From Chloroflexota bacterium (GTDB lineage Bacteria > Chloroflexota > Anaerolineae > Promineifilales > Promineifilaceae), in NCBI GenBank assembly GCA_003696605.1, contig RFGV01000266.1, positions 1-49,048 of the forward strand: 49,048 nt of DNA. The letters run 5' to 3'. Position 1 is the first letter of the stretch. Each line of letters begins with the position of its first letter. A program made the position numbers and the translations under genes. Under the pieces are notes generated by a model. It was not told the DNA's origin. It was given only the letters and a program-made list of their open reading frames with translations, and ran no database searches. This document shows, piece after piece, positions 19,779 through 28,875 of this stretch.

Positions 19779-19980
19779 CCGCCTCCTGACTCCCCCTTCT
19801 ATCTATGCGCGCCAGTTTACCCAACACATTCCACCCATGCAATGAATAGGAAATCCGTCATGGTAACATCTAGCTATGTAGTTATCCCCCGGGAATTTTT
19901 ATAATAATCACGTCGCCCACCACAGTTGTACATCAATCTGAGGAGTTCGACACAAGTACAGCTTAACGGGGAATCCTGCG

Positions 19981-21312
19981 ATGACAGATAATACACCTGT
20001 ATTCACCGGCATCACCCTTGATCCAGAGCTGGCCAAAATCAAGCTATGGTTGGCAGAAAAAATAGAAGCATCCCTGCCTCAAAAAATCGTTCTCGACCGA
20101 AATCCACAAACCATTCAATTGATCCGAGACCGATTTAATCTGGCCCGTCAACACGGCAAATTCCACATCCCACCAGACCAGGAAACCCTATTTTTTGAAG
20201 AACTACTGGACGAAATTCTGGGATTTGGCCCACTAGAAAAACTGCTAAGAGACGATACCATTAGCGAAATCATGGTCAATCGGGCCGATCTCGTATACAT
20301 CGAACGCAAAGGCAAAATCATTGAGTCGGGCGTGCATTTTGTTGATGATAATCACGTTATCCGCATCATCAACAAAATTATCACACCTCTGGGGCGGCGA
20401 ATTGGGCCAGACTCGCCAATGGTTGACGCGCGTTTGCCAGATGGCTCGCGCGTCAACGCAGTTGTTCCACCGTGTGCAATTGACGGGCCAAATATTACTA
20501 TTCGCAAGTTTTCCAAAAATCCTCTTGGTATTGAAGACTTGATTCGATTCGGCAGTATGACCGAACAAATGGCTGAGTTCCTGAAAGCATGTGTTGTATC
20601 TCGGCTAAACATTGTCGTAGCAGGTGGCACCGGTTCAGGTAAGACAACATTATTGAATGTGCTATCGAGCTTTATTCCTGATGATGAGCGAATTATTACT
20701 ATTGAAGATGCTGCGGAATTGAGCCTGCGGCAAAGGCATGTAGTACGCCTGGAAACCAAAAAACCGGCACATGCAGGCGACCACGAAGTAACGATTCGGG
20801 ATTTGGTGATCAATTCACTACGTATGCGGCCAGAACGTATCGTAGTTGGTGAGTGCCGTGGGGGAGAGGCGCTGGATATGTTGCAGGCGATGAATACAGG
20901 GCATGATGGAAGTATGACGACGGTACACGCCAACTCTCCCCGTGACACAATTTCCCGCCTGGAAACGTTAGTGTTGATGGCGGGAATGGAGTTGCCGCTT
21001 TCGGTTGTGCGTAAACAGATTGTGTCAGCCGTTGATCTGATCGTGCAGCAGGCGCGTTTGCGAGATGGTAGCCGCAAGGTGATTAATATCACGGAAGTGG
21101 TAGGGATGGAGGGGGATACAGTTGTTATGCAAGATGTATTTCGGTTTGAAGAACATGGGGAAGAGGATGGTAAGGTGATTGGTGCGTTTGTGCCGGGCGG
21201 TGTGCGGCCAGTTTGTGAGCAACGGCTGAAGAATCATGGTTTCAATTTGCCTCCTTCTATGTTCATGACCACCTCTGGCCGTGGAGGAGCCTTGAACCGC
21301 CGGATGCGTTGA
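19981..21312 (+). CDS. cpaF: CpaF/TadA-type secretion ATPase (orphan)
   Basis: A 443-residue hexameric ATPase of the type II/IV secretion superfamily that normally powers Flp/Tad pilus assembly. The N-terminal domain has FGPLEKLLRDDTISEIMVN. The catalytic domain has Walker A VAGGTGSGKTT (about residues 213-222), the Asp box ERIITIEDAAEL, Walker B RIVVGECRGGEALD and the His box MTTVHANSPRDTISRLE, all intact. No tadB, tadC, pilin or prepilin peptidase gene is next to it. The start ATG follows GGGGA. A terminator at 21343-21377 makes it monocistronic. It contains no palindrome copy. Confidence 0.94.
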   Translation: MTDNTPVFTGITLDPELAKIKLWLAEKIEASLPQKIVLDRNPQTIQLIRDRFNLARQHGKFHIPPDQETLFFEELLDEILGFGPLEKLLRDDTISEIMVNRADLVYIERKGKIIESGVHFVDDNHVIRIINKIITPLGRRIGPDSPMVDARLPDGSRVNAVVPPCAIDGPNITIRKFSKNPLGIEDLIRFGSMTEQMAEFLKACVVSRLNIVVAGGTGSGKTTLLNVLSSFIPDDERIITIEDAAELSLRQRHVVRLETKKPAHAGDHEVTIRDLVINSLRMRPERIVVGECRGGEALDMLQAMNTGHDGSMTTVHANSPRDTISRLETLVLMAGMELPLSVVRKQIVSAVDLIVQQARLRDGSRKVINITEVVGMEGDTVVMQDVFRFEEHGEEDGKVIGAFVPGGVRPVCEQRLKNHGFNLPPSMFMTTSGRGGALNRRMR

Positions 21313-21342
21313 TCCAGGTGGTTGGTGGCCGTTTTGGTTGGG

Positions 21343-21377
21343 GAACGTGGGTAATATAATGCCCGCGTTCTTTTTTT
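21343..21377 (+). terminator. Rho-independent terminator after cpaF
   Basis: GAACGTGGG pairs with CCCGCGTTC (9 bp with one G-T pair, 10-nt loop) and is followed by seven T. Confidence 0.85.
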
Positions 21378-21411
21378 CGCCTCTGTTTTCTTGCTGAGTT
21401 ACAATGGGGTT

Positions 21412-22728
21412 ATGAAGGTTTTTCTGCATAGTATTGGCTGTCGCCTGAATCATAGCGAAATTGAAACGATGGCTCGGCAATTGTTGGCTGCCGGGCATGA
21501 GATTGTGTCGGACACGGCCGTTGCTGATAAGATCATCATCAACACCTGCGCCGTCACTGCCGAAGCTGCCCGTGATGCCCGCACCATGACTCGCCGACTC
21601 CATCGTGGCAACCCTGATGCCGAAATCATCCTCACTGGCTGCTACGCCACCATTGCCCCCAACGAACTTGCCCGCGTAGAAGGGGCGAGCCGCATTGTTG
21701 TCAACAACCAAAAGCCCCAGTTGGTGCAAATGCTTGTCCCCAATGCGCCTATCAGCTTGCCCATATTTGACCAGGAACCCATTTTACGCGAATTTCTGGC
21801 CGGAAGTGTGGGCCACACCCGTGCTTTTATTAAGGTGCAAGATGGGTGTAATAACCGCTGCACCTTCTGTGTGACCACGATTGCCCGTGGTGAAGGCAAA
21901 AGCCGCCATTTGGGTGACATAGTCGCTGAAATTCAGGCATTTGCCCAGGCTGGCTATCAGGAAGCCGTTCTCACCGGTGTCCATTTGGGTAGTTATGGGC
22001 ACGATTTGGGTAATCAGACCGGTTTACTGGAACTGGTTCAAGCCATCTTAACGCATACAGATATTCCGCGTCTGCGTCTCTCCTCTCTGGAGCCATGGGA
22101 CATTCCACCCGATTTCTTTCGCCTGTGGGAAAACCCGCGCTTGCTACCACACCTGCACATGCCATTGCAATCTGGCAGTGACCGAATCTTGCGACGGATG
22201 GCACGCCGTACAACCCGTGCCAGTTTTCGGGCATTGGCACAGGCAGCACGTACTCATATTCCAGACTTGAATCTGAGCACAGATATCATTGTTGGTTTTC
22301 CAGGAGAAACTGAACAGGATTTTGCTGAAAGTCTTGATTTTGTAGAGGAAATTGGTTTTTCTCGCCTGCATGTGTTTAGTTACAGTCCCCGACCAGGTAC
22401 AGCAGCGGCCAAAATGCCAAACCAGATACCGGGCAAAGTGAAAAAGGAACGCACGCAAAGAATGATTGCGCTGGGTAAACAGCTTAGTTTGCAGTTTCAC
22501 CAGCGGTATGTGGGGCAAACGTTGCCGGTTTTGTGGGAAACAACTGTTGGCGCGAATGAGGATGGTTTGCGCTGGGTGGGCTATACGGATAATTATATTC
22601 GGGTATCGGCAATTGGCTCGCCAAATTTGATGAATAAGGTGCTGCCGGTGCGCCTGACGGAAGCGCGACCAGATGGGGCATTGGGTGAATTGGTTGGGGT
22701 GGCCGCGCCGGTGGATGCTGGTGAATGA
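21412..22728 (+). CDS. mtaB: tRNA t6A37 C2-methylthiotransferase (MtaB)
   Basis: Radical-SAM enzyme that adds a methylthio group to t6A37 of tRNA. The 438-residue product shows the N-terminal UPF0004 domain with three cluster cysteines (IGCRLNHSE, NTCAVT, LTGCYA), the radical-SAM motif VQDGCNNRCTFC, and a C-terminal TRAM domain. CRLN and the order of motifs favour MtaB over MiaB or RimO. Start ATG 21412; no Shine-Dalgarno site is visible, and TACAAT (21400-21405) ends 6 nt before it, so a leaderless message is possible. It is translationally coupled to the next gene by an ATGA overlap. Confidence 0.94.
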   Translation: MKVFLHSIGCRLNHSEIETMARQLLAAGHEIVSDTAVADKIIINTCAVTAEAARDARTMTRRLHRGNPDAEIILTGCYATIAPNELARVEGASRIVVNNQKPQLVQMLVPNAPISLPIFDQEPILREFLAGSVGHTRAFIKVQDGCNNRCTFCVTTIARGEGKSRHLGDIVAEIQAFAQAGYQEAVLTGVHLGSYGHDLGNQTGLLELVQAILTHTDIPRLRLSSLEPWDIPPDFFRLWENPRLLPHLHMPLQSGSDRILRRMARRTTRASFRALAQAARTHIPDLNLSTDIIVGFPGETEQDFAESLDFVEEIGFSRLHVFSYSPRPGTAAAKMPNQIPGKVKKERTQRMIALGKQLSLQFHQRYVGQTLPVLWETTVGANEDGLRWVGYTDNYIRVSAIGSPNLMNKVLPVRLTEARPDGALGELVGVAAPVDAGE

Positions 22729-24080
22729 GACGAAGCTGGTTGTGGTGGTTGGTTGTTTGCCTGGCTTTGACGGCTTTGGTGGCTTGTGGGGAAGATGTGG
22801 TGTTGACAGAAACGGCCGTTTCTCGTGCATCTCCTCCGCCAACTTCTTCCACAACTCTTTCTGCCACTCCCGTTACTTCTGATTCTTCCATTACACCCAA
22901 GAGCGAAGATGAATCAGCCATGCGTTACGGCTATACCTACCAGCAACCAGATGGAAATCGGCTCGCTCAGGGGACAGGCCGTATGCCGACTGTCTCTCCC
23001 ATTGATGTCCCGTTGCGAGGTGTTCCCCGTTGGGTAACGGCCGTTTCCGCCCAAAATATCACCTGGTGGGCGGTTGTTTTGCAAGACAATACCGTGCAAC
23101 TCTTTCAGGTACAGGACGGAACGATTACAGAACTCACCCCGCCGATCTCCCAAATACCATTTCCGCCATTACTTTACCTGAAAAACAGCCAACCGGCTTT
23201 GGCCATACCACCCGACACAGCTTTTGGATTGACCCATCCAGCATTATTGCCCAATGGTCTCCTGGCATACCCGTTACCAGGAGATGGCTTGCAAGTGGGC
23301 AGTCAGTCGTTGGAATTGACCCCACTGCCAGATGGCCGAATTCTGCAAGACGAAAACGGCCGTTTGCTGCTGCTAACCAATCCAACCACCCGATACGACC
23401 ATGCCGTTCTCGGCGACGAACTCGAAGCAAGCGGAATTGCCTTGCTAAAAACCAGTCCGGAACTTTCTATCCACACCCAGATACCTATCCCTGATCCCTT
23501 CGTCATTGAAGGTGTTGCGCCTATCTGGACCGACTGGGATGGAGATGGCACACGCGAAATCATCGTTACCCTCTCCAGCCTGGCAACTGGTGCCCAAATT
23601 GTTCTGTTTGACGAACAAGGAAACCAATTGGCGAAAGGCCCAGCCATTGGGCAAGGTTACCGCTGGCGCCACCAGATTGCCGTGGCTCCGTTTGGCCCCA
23701 ATGGGGAGATGGAGTTGGTAGATGTGCTTACTCCCCACATTGGTGGCGTTGTTGAGTTTTATCGGTGGGAAGGAGAGGTGCTGACAATTGTGGCGAAACA
23801 GGCAGGATATACCTCCCACGTAATTGGCTCCAGAAATCTGGATATGGCTGCTGCCGGAGATTTTGATGGAGATGGTCGTTTCGAGTTGTTACTGCCGAAT
23901 CAGTCGCGCACTGAATTGGGCGCAATTCAGCACACTTCTGAGGGAGCAAAAGTTATCTGGCGAGTGCCTCTGCCGGGGAAAATGGTGACTAATCTGGCAA
24001 CAACCACCACGGAAAACGGCCGTTTGGTCATTGGTGTAGGGCTGGACAACGGCATATTGCGCCTCTGGCCAGCCCAATAA
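22725..24080 (+). CDS. VCBS/FG-GAP repeat lipoprotein
   Basis: A 451-residue surface lipoprotein. The signal is MRRSWLWWLVVCLALTALVAC with the lipid-carrying Cys21. A Ser/Thr/Pro linker follows, then a beta-propeller-like body with EF-type calcium loops DWDGDGTREI and DFDGDGRFELL typical of VCBS/FG-GAP repeats. The start ATG overlaps the mtaB stop (ATGA), so it is translated by coupling even though the functions look unrelated. A palindrome encodes ETAVS in the linker just after the lipobox; three further copies lie at 23037, 23356 and 24016. Its binding partner is unknown. Confidence 0.87.
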   Translation: MRRSWLWWLVVCLALTALVACGEDVVLTETAVSRASPPPTSSTTLSATPVTSDSSITPKSEDESAMRYGYTYQQPDGNRLAQGTGRMPTVSPIDVPLRGVPRWVTAVSAQNITWWAVVLQDNTVQLFQVQDGTITELTPPISQIPFPPLLYLKNSQPALAIPPDTAFGLTHPALLPNGLLAYPLPGDGLQVGSQSLELTPLPDGRILQDENGRLLLLTNPTTRYDHAVLGDELEASGIALLKTSPELSIHTQIPIPDPFVIEGVAPIWTDWDGDGTREIIVTLSSLATGAQIVLFDEQGNQLAKGPAIGQGYRWRHQIAVAPFGPNGEMELVDVLTPHIGGVVEFYRWEGEVLTIVAKQAGYTSHVIGSRNLDMAAAGDFDGDGRFELLLPNQSRTELGAIQHTSEGAKVIWRVPLPGKMVTNLATTTTENGRLVIGVGLDNGILRLWPAQ

Positions 24081-24083
24081 CCA

Positions 24084-25259
24084 TTACAAAGTTGGGGCGA
24101 CCTTTGCCAGTCGTTCCACTGCCCGTTCCAGTTCACTCATCGCCGTTGCAATGGAAAACCGCACATGCCCTTCGCCACTCTCGCCAAAGGCAATACCCGG
24201 CGTCCCCGCAATACCGGCCTGCTCTAGCAAAGCCTCAGCTAACTCCAGACTGTTCTTGGAACTATTGGGGAAGCTTGGGAAAAGGTAAAATGTGCCTTCA
24301 ATCGTGCGACAAGACACCCCCTCTATTTCGTTTAATGCTTTTACCATAAAGTCTCGCCGCGCCTGGTAAGAGTTGCGCATTTCGATGACGCAATCCTGCG
24401 GACCAGTTAATGCAGCCACAGCAGCATGCATTGTAAAGTTGGCTGCCGAAGATACCGTCTGGCTGTTCATTCGAATGGCAATTTTGAGAATGGGGGTGGG
24501 ACCAACCAGCCAGCCTAGTCGCCAGCCTGTCATGGCATAAGATTTGGACAAACCGTTTACAGTAAGGGTGCGTTCGGCCATACCGGGTAGAGAGCCAATG
24601 GAGATGTGGGAACGGCCGTCGAACACCAGTTTCTCATAAATTTCATCAGCAATCACATACAAATCTGCTTCTTGGGCTGCTTCGGCAATGGCCTCCATCT
24701 CCTCGCGGGTAAATACTCGGCCTGTTGGATTACAAGGAGAATTCACCATAATTGCTTTGGTGCGTGGCGTCACTTGCGCCCGGATAAGATCGGCCGTTAT
24801 GTGGAAATTATTCGTAGCAGACAAGCGCACAGGAACTGGCCGACCACCTGCCAGTGTAATCATGGGTGGGTAGGATACCCAAACTGGTTCCAGGTACAAC
24901 ACTTCATCGCCCGGGTTAAGCACGGAGGCCAATGCCAGATATAATGCCCATTTGCCACCGGGCGTTACAACCACGTCAGTATCAGGGTTTACGTGTATAC
25001 CATTTTCGCGGGCCATCTTGTCCGCAATGGCTTCCAGCAGGGAGGGGATGCCTTTCATGGGGGCTGGGTAGTGTGTCGCACCGTTTTTGATGGCAGTAAA
25101 TGCGGCTTCGACGATGTGGGATGGGGTATCGAAGTCTGGATCACCGCCAGCCAGGGCTATCACATCATGTCCGGCGGCTTGTAGTGCCTTTGCCTTGTCG
25201 TTGACGGCTAGTGTAACTGATGCGGGTATACTACTTACGAGTTGGGAAAGTTCTTTCAT
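24084..25259 (-). CDS. Class I/II PLP-dependent aminotransferase
   Basis: A 391-residue fold-type I aminotransferase of the aspartate/aromatic group. Motifs: ALAGGDPDFDTPSHI, the cofactor site TPGGKWALYLAL, NSPCNPTGRVF (Asn binding PLP), VIADEIYEKLVF (Asp/Tyr), the Schiff-base Lys in LTVNGLSKSYAMTGWRLGW, and the C-terminal carboxylate-binding Arg in GHVRFSIA. Substrate cannot be assigned; aspartate or alanine/valine-type activity are candidates. Start ATG 25259 is preceded by GAGAGGAG 5 nt away. Divergent from the PqqB-like gene. Confidence 0.93.
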   Translation of the reverse strand: MKELSQLVSSIPASVTLAVNDKAKALQAAGHDVIALAGGDPDFDTPSHIVEAAFTAIKNGATHYPAPMKGIPSLLEAIADKMARENGIHVNPDTDVVVTPGGKWALYLALASVLNPGDEVLYLEPVWVSYPPMITLAGGRPVPVRLSATNNFHITADLIRAQVTPRTKAIMVNSPCNPTGRVFTREEMEAIAEAAQEADLYVIADEIYEKLVFDGRSHISIGSLPGMAERTLTVNGLSKSYAMTGWRLGWLVGPTPILKIAIRMNSQTVSSAANFTMHAAVAALTGPQDCVIEMRNSYQARRDFMVKALNEIEGVSCRTIEGTFYLFPSFPNSSKNSLELAEALLEQAGIAGTPGIAFGESGEGHVRFSIATAMSELERAVERLAKVAPTL

Positions 25260-25349
25260 GGCGTCTCCTCTCTCCATTTTGCTGGCTTTATTCTAACAGA
25301 GGGGATGGGTATTGGCGATAATTGGCGTGTGGCCAAAAGGGAGGTATGG

Positions 25350-26237
25350 ATGATGTGGGATGATTTGCATGGTGAGGGGGTGTTTGTGTTGGTTTTGGGT
25401 ATGATGCAGGATGGTGGGTTGCCACATGCAGGTTGTCGGTGCAAGCGGTGTGCGGCTGCGTTTGCTGCGCCGGAGAAGGGGGAATGGGCGGCGTGTGTTG
25501 GGGTGGTGGAACGACGTGGGAGGGAAACGGCCGTTTGGCTTATTGATGCGACGCCAGATATCCGGTATCAGCTTAATCTGTTGGCACCACTGTTGGGGCC
25601 GCATCCAACTCGGCCTAATCGCCTGCGCCAGCCCAATGGCATTTTTCTGACACATGCCCACATGGGACACATTGGCGGCTTGCCTCATATGGGGCCAGAA
25701 GCCATGGCTGTGTCTGGCCTGCCTGTGTATGCTGCAAAGGGGTTGGTTGATTTGTTGCGTGAGAATCGTTTGTGGCGGCCATTGGTGAATTGCCTGGCAT
25801 TGCGAGAATTGGCAGCAGGGGAAGTGGTGATGTTGTCGGAATGGACACGGATAACGGCCGTTTCGGTGCCTCACCGGGATGAATGGGGGACAGGCACGTT
25901 TGCTTTTCGGGTAGATGGGCCGAACAAGTCATTGCTCTACTTGCCGGATATTGACGATTGGGCACAGTGGCCACAAGCCCAAAGTATCCTGTGGGAGGTG
26001 GATTACGCGCTGGTAGATGCCAGTTTTTACAGCCGAGCAGAGTTGGGCGGGCGTGAACCGGTGGCACACCCGTTGGTGACAGACACTTTGCACCGATTTA
26101 CCCAAATGCCAGGCCAGTTGGTGTTGACACATCTGAATCATACCAATCCTGTACTGGACAGGGGAAGTGCGGAACGGGCTGTGGTGGAAGCGTTGGGTGT
26201 ACGTGTGGCGGAAACGGGAATGTGGTGGCAGCTGTAA
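25350..26237 (+). CDS. PqqB-like metallo-beta-lactamase fold protein
   Basis: A 295-residue hydrolase-fold protein. FVLVLGMMQDGGLPHAGCRCKRC is the typical PqqB-like start with three cysteines that may bind a structural metal. LTHAHMGHIGGLPHMG is the metal motif, with Gly where the HxHxDH class has Asp; VPHRDEWGTGTFAF and LTHLNHTNP supply later ligands. No pqqA, C, D or E gene is near, so PQQ synthesis should not be inferred. Start ATG 25350 has GGGAGG upstream. Palindromes at 25527 and 25854. Confidence 0.85.
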   Translation: MMWDDLHGEGVFVLVLGMMQDGGLPHAGCRCKRCAAAFAAPEKGEWAACVGVVERRGRETAVWLIDATPDIRYQLNLLAPLLGPHPTRPNRLRQPNGIFLTHAHMGHIGGLPHMGPEAMAVSGLPVYAAKGLVDLLRENRLWRPLVNCLALRELAAGEVVMLSEWTRITAVSVPHRDEWGTGTFAFRVDGPNKSLLYLPDIDDWAQWPQAQSILWEVDYALVDASFYSRAELGGREPVAHPLVTDTLHRFTQMPGQLVLTHLNHTNPVLDRGSAERAVVEALGVRVAETGMWWQL

Positions 26238-26445
26238 GTTCGATCGACTTTTTGGTTCTCTCTTGTCTCTGCATTTCCAGATATTGAATTGTATGCCCAC
26301 GATTAGCTTTTACGAAAACAAGCCATTTTGCGCCACCTTGATTTTCTCGAAATGTGTACAATAGAGACAATTCTTGTGATCTGCCACAGCCTGTTCAAAC
26401 TGAATAACAGCCAGTGGCAGAAATTATAGAAGGAGGTAATAAATC
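26238..26445. other. Intergenic region before the SHOCT gene
   Basis: About 200 bp of AT-rich DNA. TACAAT at 26357-26362 could be a -10 box for the SHOCT-DUF302 pair, but no good -35 lies at the right distance. No gene or RNA recognised. Confidence 0.3.
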
Positions 26446-26682
26446 ATGATGGGCTTTGGTATGGGATTTGGCGGGCTGGGCATTTTGTTCATGCTTGTTT
26501 TTTGGGTAGTTGTTATAGGGTTGGGTGTTTGGTTGTTGGCAAATCTTTTTCCCAAGATTTCTGCGAATACATCACCACAAAATTCACCGGATTCTCCTGT
26601 TGAAATTCTAAAGCGCAGGTATGCTCGGGGCGAGATTTCTCGTGAAGAATATGAGAGAATGCGGCAAGAACTGGAACAATAG
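26446..26682 (+). CDS. Small membrane protein with SHOCT domain
   Basis: A 78-residue protein with one glycine-rich transmembrane helix (about 8-33) and a C-terminal SHOCT motif, PVEILKRRYARGEISREEYERMRQELEQ. SHOCT (short C-terminal) domains are thought to mediate oligomerisation. The start ATGATG has a strong AGGAGGT 9 nt upstream. The DUF302 gene follows 49 bp later on the same strand and is probably co-transcribed; this pair often accompanies metal or copper handling genes, and a cupredoxin remnant lies just beyond. Confidence 0.93.
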   Translation: MMGFGMGFGGLGILFMLVFWVVVIGLGVWLLANLFPKISANTSPQNSPDSPVEILKRRYARGEISREEYERMRQELEQ

Positions 26683-26731
26683 GACAACGCCAAATTTATT
26701 TCAGTTAAATAATTTTGTAAGGAGAAATGGA

Positions 26732-27145
26732 ATGAGTGAAATAAAGACAGATTATGGGTTTCGGATACATCTCGATGTACCGTATGAGGCGGCTATTGAA
26801 AAAGTAACGGCCGCTTTGAAGGAAGAAGGGTTTGGTGTACTCACTGAAATTGATGTCAAGGCGACGCTAAAGAAAAAACTGGATGTTGATTTTCGCAAAT
26901 ATATCATTTTGGGAGCATGTAATCCGCCATTGGCACACCGGGCATTGAGTACGGAATTGGAAATTGGTTTGCTATTGCCGTGTAATGTTGTGGTCTATGA
27001 GGATGAAGAGAATGGCGGTAGTGTGGTTTCTATTGTTGATCCAATTGCCATGCTAGGGGTGGTGGATAACTCTGCCCTGCAAGATGTGGCCAATGAGGCG
27101 CGCACGCGGCTGCAAAATGTGCTAACGGCTTTAGCACAAGGATAA
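26732..27145 (+). CDS. DUF302 protein
   Basis: A 137-residue soluble protein of the DUF302 family. The family features are the N-terminal YGFRIHLDVPYEAAIEKVTAALKEEGFGVLTEIDVKATLKKKLDVDFRKYIILGACNPPLAHRAL, including the conserved single Cys of LGACNP, and the C-terminal NVVVYEDEENGGSVVSIVDP. The biochemical role is unknown. Start ATG 26732 is preceded by AAGGAGAA. Together with the SHOCT gene it forms a two-gene unit. Confidence 0.93.
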   Translation: MSEIKTDYGFRIHLDVPYEAAIEKVTAALKEEGFGVLTEIDVKATLKKKLDVDFRKYIILGACNPPLAHRALSTELEIGLLLPCNVVVYEDEENGGSVVSIVDPIAMLGVVDNSALQDVANEARTRLQNVLTALAQG

Positions 27146-27271
27146 CCCGGTGCAGGTGTGGGGGGGTATTGGTATGTTTGCACGCAAACAATATGGTTTT
27201 ATGGTTACCAGAGCTTGACCAGCCATCGCGTCAAAAGACAAATCTGCCAATCCCTAATCCAATAGCCAGCA

Positions 27272-27547
27272 TCATGGTTCCACAATCAGTACCCCCCGCA
27301 TACCATCATCATAATGCTGCCCCTGTTCCTGAAAACAACCAAACTCCCATCGCCCCACCTTGTCTGACGGAATAGTCGCTGTAACAACAGTCGCCTCGTC
27401 TGGCGATATAAGCAACGGGTCAATCATAACCATCAACCCGGCATGTGCATCCATCAACGGCCGTTGAAACGCCCCAAACCTTGTATAGAATCTGCTCCAG
27501 GAGAAGGAACTTGTCTGATGGTTATATTCCCCTTGCCATCTGGCAAT
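27272..27547 (-). pseudogene. Remnant of a cupredoxin-like copper protein
   Basis: The last about 61 codons read DAHAGLMVMIDPL...ATVVTATIPSDKVGRWEFGCFQEQGQHYDDGMRGVLIVEP. This is a type I copper site end with Cys, His and Met ligands in the usual C-x(n)-H-x(n)-M order. The frame is open up to a TGA at 27550-27548 but has no ATG/GTG start, no signal peptide and no first His-containing strand, so the protein is incomplete. The only in-frame start is a TTG at 27457 without a ribosome site. In the adjacent frame the region just upstream (ELPDGKGNITI...) also reads like protein and ends in the palindrome at 27457-27464, so a frameshift at that palindrome is possible. I treat it as decayed. Confidence 0.55.
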
Positions 27548-27561
27548 TCAGAAAGAGTATC

Positions 27562-28773
27562 CTAAATTGTATGGCGCACATCTTGTTTTGGGGGTTGCAC
27601 AGCCAAGAAATCCTGAGCGAATCGGGTTGTATAACTTGTTAGAAGTTCTGTCACACGGTCTGCAAAAGGTGAGGCCACCAACAGTCCAGCATGGTATTCT
27701 TTCTCCAACCGCCATACAATTTCAGCGTCGGTATAGGCAGTGAGATCTGGGTGCTTTTGTCGTGCCAGACAAGTGATAAGTCCAGCATACTCTTGCCGGT
27801 ATGGCGGAAGTGTATAAGGCTGTTGACGTATGTCGGCTATTTCCAGGCGAGCTACTTCAGCCCATAAGGAAATGCCGGTAGCCGCTTCAACCATTTTGTC
27901 TATATTTGCACCACCTACACGAGCGGCGGTTTCCAAGAAGTAGAAACGGCCGTCTTCACCACGAATAAACTCCGTATGCATCGCACCCCGCTTTTGCCCC
28001 AATTCACGTACCAATTCCGCATTCAATCGCAACAAAGTTTCCGTTTGCTCATCCGACCGAGGCAGAACCTGCGTCGTAAAAATCCCCCCTCCATGCGCCA
28101 CAGCCAGCGGCGGTACACCATACCCACTTGCCAGGGCAAAAACCACTTCCCCTTGCCAAATCAACGAATCTACATGAAACACATCACCCGGCACAAACTG
28201 TTCCAGCAAGTAAAACGACTGTTGATCACCCAACTCCGCCAATGCCTGCCAGACTGCCTGCGATGTATCCAGCTTGCGAATGCCAATTGCACCTGCCTCA
28301 AATCGTGGTTTCAACACCCAGGGCGGAGCAACTTGAGATAAATATGCTTCCACACGGGCATGATTGAACAAAGGTGTAAAGGCAGGCACAAGAACGCCGG
28401 CCTCCTGTGCCCGCATCCGCATGGCTAATTTGTCTCGAAAATGTCGCGCGGTTGATTCTCCCATGCCCGGCAAACGCAAATGTTCTCGCAAGGAAGCGGC
28501 CGTAGCCACATCATAATCATCTAATGCAATAATGCGATCGATAGAACGGGTACGCATAAGATAACTGATGGCATAAGTAATATCCGGCTGTGCAGATAAA
28601 TCAGGCATGTAGAAATGTTCATCTATCACATCCCACGGCCAGGGATCTTCGGCCGTTGCCTGAGCAGCTACCAAAATCACCCGACACCCCTGCCGCTTAC
28701 ATTCATACAAAAAGGGAATACCTTTATATTCACTGGCCAAACAGAGAATGGTTATCGGCCGTTTTTCTTCCAT
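27562..28773 (-). CDS. ATP-grasp family ligase
   Basis: A 403-residue ATP-grasp enzyme that would activate a carboxylate as acyl phosphate and join it to an amine or thiol. Segments: N-terminal pre-ATP-grasp Rossmann part ITILCLASEYKGIPFLYECKRQGCRVILV, the ATP-grasp lysines in PPWVLKPRFEAGAIGIRKL, the LLEQFVPGDVFHVDSL hinge, and the metal ligands in GAMHTEFIRGEDGRFYFLETAARVGGANI. It resembles the carboxylate-amine ligase/acetyl-CoA carboxylase-like group; the substrate is unknown. Start: the ATG at 28773 (MEEKRPITI) sits 9 nt after AGGAG, while the ATG 9 nt upstream overlaps that site. It follows the FAD oxidoreductase gene by about 100 bp on the same strand. Confidence 0.87.
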   Translation of the reverse strand: MEEKRPITILCLASEYKGIPFLYECKRQGCRVILVAAQATAEDPWPWDVIDEHFYMPDLSAQPDITYAISYLMRTRSIDRIIALDDYDVATAASLREHLRLPGMGESTARHFRDKLAMRMRAQEAGVLVPAFTPLFNHARVEAYLSQVAPPWVLKPRFEAGAIGIRKLDTSQAVWQALAELGDQQSFYLLEQFVPGDVFHVDSLIWQGEVVFALASGYGVPPLAVAHGGGIFTTQVLPRSDEQTETLLRLNAELVRELGQKRGAMHTEFIRGEDGRFYFLETAARVGGANIDKMVEAATGISLWAEVARLEIADIRQQPYTLPPYRQEYAGLITCLARQKHPDLTAYTDAEIVWRLEKEYHAGLLVASPFADRVTELLTSYTTRFAQDFLAVQPPKQDVRHTI

Positions 28774-28875
28774 GCGCTTCATCTCCTGCAGACTGCTACC
28801 AATTCAACCAGCTCCCCAAAACGAGAAACCTGTTCCCAGATTGTACCCATATAGCCAGCAATTCCCCAAAAGCAA

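Noticed and set aside
21025-21729. Long reading frame opposite cpaF and mtaB
   Set aside because: It spans the terminator and promoter between two well-supported genes and shows no domain; it is an antisense shadow.
25350-26237. Assigning PQQ biosynthesis from the PqqB-like protein
   Set aside because: No other pqq gene is present and the metal motif differs (HxHxGH).
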